Positions 56,738 through 64,000 of a stretch of DNA of 64,000 bases are shown here, piece after piece. Under the pieces are notes generated by a model that saw only the letters and a list, made by a program, of their open reading frames with translations, searched no databases and was not told the DNA's origin. This stretch comes from Ramazzottius varieornatus. Its lineage: Eukaryota > Tardigrada > Eutardigrada > Parachela > Ramazzottiidae. A program made the position numbers and the translations under genes. Numbering within the stretch: position 1 is the stretch's first letter; each line of letters starts with the position of its first letter. The stretch is taken from assembly GCA_001949185.1 (NCBI GenBank), contig BDGG01000003.1, positions 5,270,221 through 5,334,220 on the forward strand, written 5' to 3'.

Positions 56738-59070
56738 ATGGCCACACCAGACCCCAAGATACCATGCCCGGAATGTGGAGAGCTGTACACATCTCGAGGC
56801 ATGAGTAGGCACACCGGAAAGACAGCCTGTGAAACCAACCAGGAGAGAAACAGAAGGAATAATTCAGCTCCCTCGAGCCAGTCAGTCGTCGCTCCTGCTG
56901 ATCAGCTGATCGCAACGAAACCGATCCATGAAGGCCTCCAGCATCTGAAAGCCTCAACGAAAGTCATCCGCAGAATACCAAAAGGCGCTCGTATGCTGGA
57001 AGCAACGAGTTTAACGGAAAGAAAAGAAGATGTGCTTCAAAAAAGGTCGGAATCGTCCTGGCGTCATTTGATGCTGTTCAGCTCTGCAGGCTTGAAGCAG
57101 CCGGACAAAGATATAAGCAAGAAAGGAAACCTCACCACTGCCGTCAAGAGTAACCTCTCAAGACAGCTTGTTAACCTTGAGTTGAATGGGAAGCAGACTG
57201 TGAAAAACACCCAAAAGACGCAGTGCTCAAGAAGTTGGTAGAGGGCAAAATCAACGAAGGCGGTATATGCGGGGCGCTACGGGTGCTTTCCTCTGAGGAA
57301 TCGGTGGCAGTTCCAACCCCGGAAGTTCTGGACACTCTTCGAGACACGCATCCTTCAGAAAGCCCAGACAGTTTGTTCCCAGATCCCCCAGATCAGTTGT
57401 CGCTGCCCGAAGAAGTGACGGTGGAGGAAATTCTCGCAGCTGTAAAGAGTTTTCCCAACGGATCTGCTGGTGGCGTTGATGGTCTGAGACCGCAGCATCT
57501 CAAAGACATGCTGTCAGGTGCACCGAACGGGGGCAACGGTGACGCTAGCAGAAGCATTGGCTAAGCTGATTACGATGATGCTTTTAGGCAGAATTCCTGA
57601 CGCTGTTTGCGGTGTACTCTACGGGGCATCGCTCACAGCCCTCAAGAAGAAGATAGGGGCCTGCGACCAATTGCTGTGGGAAACACGCTACGTCGTTTGC
57701 CAGGCAAGATCGTTGTCAAGAGAGTGGGCCGTGTGATGGAGGAACAGGTCCGTCCTGAGCATGTCGATTGCGGTACCAGAGGTGGAGCAGAAGCAGGAGT
57801 CCATGCAGTTCGCTGCTTCCTTGAAGAGGGAAGAGACGAAAGCCAAGTGCTGCTCAAGCTTGACTCTAAGAACGCCTTCAGCACCATACACCGAGAAGTT
57901 CTTCTCCGTGTTATTAGAGACTCCTTGCCTAAATACTTTCCGTTTGCCTGGCAGTCTTACCGATATCCCTCAAAGCTACTGTTTGGTCAACGTACCCTCG
58001 AGTCAGCAAGGGGCGTGCAGCAAGGAGACCCGCTGGGGCCCTTATTGTTTTGCGTTCTCATCCAAAAGCTCACTTCCCCCCTGAATGTGTGGTACCTCAA
58101 TGACGGCACCATCGGCGGTAAGATCGAAACCGTCTTGTCAGATTTGCAGGTGGTAATCAGCGAAGGGTGGAAGCTCGGACTGGAACTGAACTCGGCTAAA
58201 TGTGAGCTTTTCTGCTTCGGGGGTTCTGCTCTGGAACGCCAAGCCGCGCAGGGAAGAGCAGCCGTCGCCTGTCCGGCTATTTTCTTTCCTTCCAAGAGCG
58301 ACCTCAACCTTCTAGGAGCACCACTGATGGAAGAGAGCCTGGAGGAAGCCGTCCGAGCTAAAACAAGTAAGATCCGGTTGGTAAACGCAAACTTAAATCT
58401 CTTGTTTGCCCACCAGGCCCTTTTCCTGCTCAAGAACTGCCTTCGCCTGCCGAAGTTGCTGTACATTCTCCGGTGCTCTCCATTATAGAAGGTCCCTGCA
58501 TTGCTCCGCGAGATGGACGAAGTGGTTCGGTCGAGCCTGTCGGAGATTACCAACACTGGGATGAGTTCCGGTCCATGGCGGCAAGCGACAATGCCTGTCG
58601 GTTTGGGTGGATTAGGCATCCGTCGTACGGAAGAAGTCGCGCTCCCTGCCTTCTTGGCTTCGCTTCATTCTGTACAACAACTGGTGCTGAGTATCCTGCC
58701 TGAAGCCGACTTGTATGGTGAAGCAAACCTCGCTCTCGCCAAAGCTAGTGAGTACTGCTTCGGATAATGATAAAGCGCGACTTGTTGCAGTTTCAGATAA
58801 GAACTCAGGCTCCTGGCTTCATGCGCTGGTGTCATCCTCGTTGGGAAACCTGCTCGACAACAACGCCCTACGGATGAGTATTGGTTTACGCCGCCGAGAA
58901 GAGAAAAGATCACGAAGTACGAGGACATCGGAAGCCAATTTGAGTTCTTCCCTGTCGGACTGGAGACCCTTGGACTTTGGGGTCCTTCCACGACAGCGCT
59001 GTTCGAAGCTGTAGGAAGAAAGATGGCGGAAGTAACGGGCGAGCCGAGGTCATTTCAGTTTTTTAAGCAG
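56738..59070 (+). mobile_element. Degenerate reverse-transcriptase retroelement
   Basis: Starts with a Cys/His finger (CPECGELYTSRGMSRHTGKT then AC), then EVTVEEILAAVKSFPNGSAG and DGLRPQHLK, typical of non-LTR-like RT polyproteins. The RT core follows in a third frame at 57607-58485: GLRPIAVGNTLRRL, VLLKLDSKNAFSTIHREVL, GVQQGDPLGPLLFCVLIQ, VWYLNDGTIGG. Breaks: frameshifts near 57200, 57530 and 57655, a stop at 58486-58488, an internal deletion or shift near 58910, and Asn in place of the first Asp of the catalytic YxDD. The tail FFPVGLETLGLWGPSTTALF matches the end of related polyproteins. The copy is dead. Clade assignment is uncertain; related RTs are common in invertebrate genomes. Confidence 0.82.
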
Positions 59071-59252
59071 CCAGAGTATCCATTGATATTCAACGTGGTA
59101 ATTGCTATTCTGTTCTGACTACTGTTAAAGATACGAAGGGTCTTGATGAAGTGTTTTATATTCTAGATGTCAAAAAGGGAAAATCCGTGTAGCGTTTTTG
59201 TTAATTTTGTATCGCTGCTTCCTCATTTTTTAAGTATAGATTATTGTCTTCA

Positions 59253-59258
59253 AATAAA
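59253..59258 (+). terminator. AATAAA downstream of the RT remnant
   Basis: Poly(A)-type hexamer about 190 bp after the RT tail; may mark the element's 3' end. Confidence 0.3.
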
Positions 59259-59490
59259 GATATTTCACGCTGGCGAAAACAGCTAGTTGGTTAACAAAGA
59301 ATTGATTACTCTCAGGACCCTGCCGGCCGGACTATGGTACGATCGACAGGGTATGACGTAGCTCGTGCTGCCTGCTGCGCAATCGGCAGCCACGGCGCGG
59401 GGAAACTAGGTAGGAAGGTAGATGATCGTACAATGGTACAATCGCCAGTGGGTGGGTAGGTTGGTCGATCACTATTTGTTGACCATTAAT

Positions 59491-59717
59491 CTTCTGCAAC
59501 CGAACTGCCTTTCTGCACGAGACTGCTGGCCATGCACTGCGCAGCACGATCAGCTGATCGACGTCCGGTTATGGCTTGACTCAATCAAGTAATCGAGTAC
59601 GTGTCCGATCAGCTGATCGGTCTCATGCGAACAATATGGCGAGCAGCCCCGTGTACACGCGTACCGTCCGGAACTGAAATCGGGCGTTTGAACTGTCACA
59701 TCTCTCAGGCAGGACTG
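59491..59717. mobile_element. Second, 5'-truncated copy of the Tc1-like MITE
   Basis: Follows the 38090-38338 copy from CTTCTGCAACCGAAC through CAGCACGATCAGCTGATCGA, CGGTCTCATGCGAACAATAT and GGCGTTTGAACTGTCACATC to the right end GGACTG|TA. The left inverted repeat is missing, so it ends abruptly at about 59491. Confidence 0.85.
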
Positions 59718-60868
59718 TACTGGCCATTCACGTTGATAGGTTGACCGCCCAATCGCAGCTAGTTTATTGACCCGTCCTTTCTGTCTATTGGTCAGTGGGC
59801 GTGGTAACCGGTCTGGGCGGAGTCCACAGTTTACTGGAGTTGATTATTTGACTGGAAGATGCTTTTTATTACGTCAGATGTGACAGAACCTTGGTTCCCA
59901 TCCTTTGATCTTTCCGCCATAGGCTCAGGCTTGCCATAGTTTCCCCAATTTAGGGGCTTTAGACTGAGTGAACAGCTTTCTACGATGACTCGAGCGGTCT
60001 ATGATTCATTCTAAAGCTCCGCTGGAAGGCCAGCATTTTGGGCGGAGCTCTCGCGAAAGCTCGACCTACTGACCTCTATATCTGTTTAGTTTTTCCTGTT
60101 TTTGATCAGGCTAACTAAAGTTCACTCAAATCTTTGGAAATGTAACGCATAACAAAATGTTCAATGTCGATAGAAGTCATGCAGAATCAACAGGTTCAGA
60201 TTCCATGTCAGCGCGTCCTGAAGACCGTGTCTGAGTTGAGAAGTTGAGTCCAATCGTGCCACAACTAAAACGGAAACGTAAAGGCACTTCGCGACGTTCT
60301 GACACGAGGCCCGTGTGCGAAACGATCCGGCATGGTTAAGGGAAGGAAGTACCAAACAGAGAAACTGTACCGTAGGCATTACAGGCAATAATTCGAGCGC
60401 TACTTCTTCGAAGACGGAGTCCTGCACAACCACAGCGACCAACAGAAGTGACTCGCACGCCCCTCATTTGGTCGACATGCCCAGCGTTGATCATAGTACC
60501 AATTACGATCTGTATTCACACTGCGCTACGGGAAGTAATGAGGATCTTTCTAGCTGTGATTCGGACTCCATTATTCCTGCTGGATCTTCGGCTTTGAAAA
60601 ATGCTAGCTGTGAGCAGTGTGATGCACGTGTTACGAAGACTACAGAGTCGACTGGATTGTGCTGTGGTAACAAGACGAAAATCCCTCCGAACATATGAAA
60701 AATGCCAGCCCTGCCCGTTGAACTGAAGGGACTGTACAGGTCATGCGGAACACTCATCCAAACCTCTTGTCAGTGTCAGCCCTTGGGACAAGTGGAGGTT
60801 TCGAGCAAAAAACCGGCCCAGTAATTTAGTGCTTAGAGAAAAAATATGTCACAGCATGCTACCCGGCA

Positions 60869-60905
60869 ATCGTAAAGGCCCGGTAAGCTTCCGGGCGTTT
60901 ACGAT
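60869..60905. repeat. 37-bp hairpin ATCGTAAA..TTTACGAT
   Basis: Arms ATCGTAAAGGCCCGG and CCGGGCGTTTACGAT with one mismatched pair around a 7-nt TAAGCTT loop. Unrelated to the GCGCAC family. Confidence 0.6.
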
Positions 60906-61232
60906 GGAGCTTAAATATGCGCAGTACCCGAACGAAGTGATCAGTGAGTTAAACATGGACCGAATTTTGTTAGTGAGTTACGAACCATTGTGTTCCGCTG
61001 TATCTGCTGCGAGAGTGAAACGATACTTTAAAGTGCCAATGATGCGGGACAGGTTTGGATCCGGGTGCGTGTATGAAGACCGCGCGGATGTTGGGTGAAA
61101 TATCTGGTCAACGTGTGTATCGATCAGCTGATGACATGACACATAAGAGTCAAAACGGCGCGTACCGGGGGGATTCTTTACGCGGACCCGGACCAATCTT
61201 GTCCTACTTCATTGGCACTCTAAAGTACTGAT

Positions 61233-61492
61233 ATTACTTCCAGTGTATTCACTGCATTAAAAGTGCCGTCGGTACACATTTCCCCAGTCAATCAAGGATG
61301 TCCAAAATCAACGGCGGAACTCACGTTACAAAGTCGGCCCTAGCCAATCAAGGGCTAACTCACGATCAACAGGAAAAGTCCGCCCTGTCTTGTCTTTCTA
61401 CGCTTGATTGTGGGATTCGACTTTTCCAGTGTATCAACGAGCCTGTTAGCCTGCACAGATGCTTGTACTGCAGTGAATACACTGAAGGTAAT
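61233..61492. mobile_element. 260-bp element with 24-bp inverted termini
   Basis: Left end ATTACTTCCAGTGTATTCAC, right end reversed ATTACCTTCAGTGTATTCAC, both continuing TGCA. No coding capacity; MITE-like. Confidence 0.6.
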
Positions 61493-62042
61493 CATCGTTT
61501 CAATCTGATCCTGCTAGGATGATAGCTGATGAACCATCAGAATATGCGCGACTTGATCAAAATACACAAAGTTCTAACGAAATCGGCGCAGGTATTGTCA
61601 CAGATACTGTACATCCGGAGAATTGAGGGACCTTGAAGATAGTGTTGCGTGTTAGAAGAACACAACCAAGCAACCAACATTCATAAAACCAACATCCGGT
61701 GTATTCATGCTGCTACATTGTGTTTTGTCTGTCCCGAAGGAAGCAATGGTTGGAGTACCGACCAGCTCAATGTCTGCAGGTCCCTCTAATTCATAGCTAC
61801 GACTAAGTATTTGATTTTTGTTTCATCTACAGTTTTACCTCCGAGATATGTCAATTGCTTTAAATTTGACCGTGATATGCGACTCACAGTGTGGGTGACC
61901 AAACACATGGCAGGCCACTAAAAGAACTGAATAAATGCAAGCGATTACTTGATTCGTGGTAACCGTGCTGAATGGCTTGCCATATTTCGTTTGTTTTGGT
62001 CCACCGTGTAGCAAACAGATGGGTCATCGCAAAACAAAATCA

Positions 62043-62078
62043 AGCGTTTGAATTGACACATCTGGGAGGTAGAACTGT
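62043..62078. mobile_element. Fragment resembling the right end of the Tc1-like MITE
   Basis: CGTTTGAATTGACACATCTG..GGAGGTAGAACTG parallels GCGTTTGAACTGTCACATCT..CAGGTAGGACTG at the right end of the 38-kb copy, followed by TA. Confidence 0.5.
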
Positions 62079-62580
62079 ATCAAGCAAAAACTACCGATCC
62101 GAATTTCCCAACATTTTGCACAGAACTTCGGAAAATAATTTGTGGGTACTTGAAGCAGTTTGTATTGCCTTACAATTCGAGATAAGTTTTGTCTAAATTT
62201 TTCTGGTCCAATTTTTTGAGATATGAGAGCTATTCGAACATAATTATTCTTAGCCAGTTGCTCAGGGTCGAAAGGTATTATGTGGACATTACCTTTCGGA
62301 GGTTGTGTGAGTGGCCACATCTCACGGAAAAAAGGCAACTACTTGGTCGTTATCATGATTGAGATTCTGGAACCCGTAACTAAGCTCAGCAGAAAAGCCG
62401 CTTCTGTGATTTTGCTTTGGTTTTGCTAATATTATCACTCAGCTGTTCATTGGGTCGCCGACTTTGATCGGGTACTAACAGTTACCGTTAGTAACTAGTC
62501 GATCTAGTCAACTTTTTCCATCGTTCATCCGAAACTACCATGAGTTCTGTAACCTTTCAAGGTTTCAGCAATATAGAAGG

Positions 62581-62800
62581 CTCGACGAAGCTAAAAAAAG
62601 CGGCTTTAGCCGTTCTTAGCCGTGGCTAAAAATATTTTAGCCTTGGCTAAAGCAGCTAAAATAGTTTGGCCACGGCTAAAATTTATTGTGCGTTCGATTG
62701 ATGTTGAGTCGGATAAAATAGTTTTGGCATCAATAAACCATTAAAATACTTTTAGCCACGGCTAAGAAAGGCTAAAACGGCTTATTTTAGCTTCGCCGAG
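62581..62800. mobile_element. 220-bp foldback built of TTAGCCGTGGCTAA words
   Basis: Arms CTCGACGAAGCTAAAAAAAG and, reversed, CTCGGCGAAGCTAAAATAAG, each continuing into TTAGCC..TTCTTAGCCGTGGCTAAAA. The sub-palindrome TTAGCCGTGGCTAA or near variants recurs several times inside. Confidence 0.8.
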
Positions 62801-62847
62801 AAGATTCAGCAAGTGCTTTTGTAAACTAAGGTTTTCAAAATCAATAA

Positions 62848-62874
62848 GTTTTTGTTTGTTTGTTTGTTTGTTTT
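62848..62874 (+). repeat. (TTTG)n microsatellite
   Basis: About six TTTG units in a row. Confidence 0.85.
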
Positions 62875-64000
62875 ATCTAGTGTTGAAAGTGCAACTCTGC
62901 TGGTGAAAATTTTTCAGTGGCTTGTTGGTCTGTAAGCTATGGACAGCTACGGTAGTCTTGTGGACACAACTGCCAATCAAAAATCTTGCACCGGAAGGGA
63001 TGCACTTTCAACACCGTAAGAGTTCTGCAAGGAGACGATGAGAAGGAAAAGATATTTAATAACTTGACCACATCCTACTGTACAGTGCACAAAATGCCTC
63101 ACTACGGTGCGAGTTGACCAATGACCATAGTGTAAGATGTGCATAGAGGAATAATAACGAAAACGCCGAACAACGGTCTGAACGCTGATTGGAGTAGCAG
63201 CAGAAGAAGCCCGACACGCCCATGGGATTAGATGCCGTCACGCTTTACTAAAAACATTGTATATCAGATAACAAAACGCAGAACACAAACCGCTTTTCAA
63301 CCTGAGTGCTACGCTTGGAGTAGAAATACAACCCACATTTGAAGAAAAACTGAGCAAGACCAAAGATCACGTTTGAAATATCACAAGAAGTCTACAGAGC
63401 CGAAATTCCTCTTTTTCCAAATCTTGAGGATATTTTCCGAAGCGATCGCGGTAAAAGTCGTGAGAGGGTGTCCTTAAATAGTGTCAGTGAACTTTGACCG
63501 GAAGATGTTCTCGAGATCCCGAATGAATAAAAGGAAGGACGGCGTCCCATAAAGCAGCCCACCATGGTCTAGACGCTCAACCCACTTTGTGATTGTTTCA
63601 AGCAGAACTAAACGTCCTAGGTAGTTCCATCCTTTCTACGGTTTTGAGAGTGGGTTCCAAGATGAGCTGGAAAAAACGATTAATGAAGTTGTAAAAAAAA
63701 ATGAGACATGACATACTTTCTTCGTCGCGGACTCCATCAGACCTGGAAAATAATCTTATTGGTCAAAGGATATTTATTTTCACCAATCAAAACACTGCCA
63801 AAACCATAAAGCTCCGGCCCACCGTTTTGTGGTGCGTGAGAGCTCAGGCTTTATAGCGTCAGTGTGACAAGCACATGCTCACACTGTACATGCACAGACA
63901 AAAGCTGAAAGTACGTACGTGCTTGTCGCGCTCGTGCCGAAATCGCCTAGATGCCATGCACCACGATACATGCGCCATTCGGCGACGCGACATGCATACA

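Larger units (their letters stand above)
59071..64000. other. Gene-poor, repeat-rich terminal stretch
   Basis: Beyond the listed elements I see no supported gene. A 127-aa open frame at 60315-60698 starts at GTG, is Ser/Thr-rich and has no family match I know. 63000-64000 holds nothing I can name. No GCGCAC hairpin unit occurs in this stretch. Confidence 0.4.

Noticed and set aside
60315-60698. 127-codon open frame in the gene-poor end
   Set aside because: GTG start, biased Ser/Thr composition, no motif; judged chance or transposon debris.

Overview
The window is nuclear DNA from an animal. Genes are split by short GT-AG introns (mostly about 60-400 bp) and carry metazoan families: C/EBP bZIP factors, aromatic amino acid decarboxylase, mitochondrial ribosomal protein L38, IWS1, ninjurin, EDC4, PDPR and a ZP-domain membrane protein. 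Compact spacing on both strands, moderate GC and many small foldback elements suggest a small-genome invertebrate. I cannot fix the phylum from sequence alone. All exon models were built by hand from splice sites and reading phase; phases close exactly for the genes given high confidence.

Layout. 0.6-2.0 kb: C/EBP-like bZIP (+). 4.16-4.21 kb: 50-N assembly gap inside an inverted repeat. 5.4-8.8 kb: DOPA/aromatic amino acid decarboxylase (+, 9 exons). 11.6-12.2 kb: C/EBP-gamma-like bZIP (+). 13.7-16.1 kb: MRPL38 (-), head to head with IWS1 (+, 16.6-19.2 kb), which is followed by decayed copies of its own last exons. 20.4-21.6 kb: unidentified split gene (+). 21.6-22.8 kb: ninjurin (+). 23.6-29.4 kb: EDC4 (+, 10 exons, one apparent GC-AG intron). 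30.0-33.0 kb: secreted Cys-rich repeat protein (+) invaded by an 890-bp inverted-repeat element. 33.1-35.7 kb: aldo-keto reductase pseudogene (-). 36.2-38.7 kb: TauD-type dioxygenase (-). 40.4-42.7 kb: intact aldo-keto reductase (-). 44.9-49.5 kb: PDPR (+, 11 exons). 51.8-53.5 kb: ZP-domain protein (+). 54.3-55.3 kb: single-exon DXD glycosyltransferase (-). 56.7-64 kb: transposon-rich, with a dead reverse transcriptase and several foldback elements.

The dominant unexplained structure is a family of about 54 copies of a roughly 47-bp hairpin with arms AAGTGGCGCAC / GTGCGCCACTT. It lies in introns and spacers from base 17 to 52645, very often as doublets or triplets about 80 bp apart. I saw no copy in a coding exon and none in the last 11 kb. 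The arrangement recalls bacterial REP/BIME elements but sits in animal introns.

Functionally the genes are a mixed neighbourhood: transcription (C/EBP, IWS1), mRNA decay (EDC4), mitochondrial function (MRPL38, PDPR), small-molecule metabolism (DDC, AKR, TauD) and cell surface or secreted proteins (ninjurin, Cys-rich protein, ZP protein). Nothing shows an operon or one pathway linking them.
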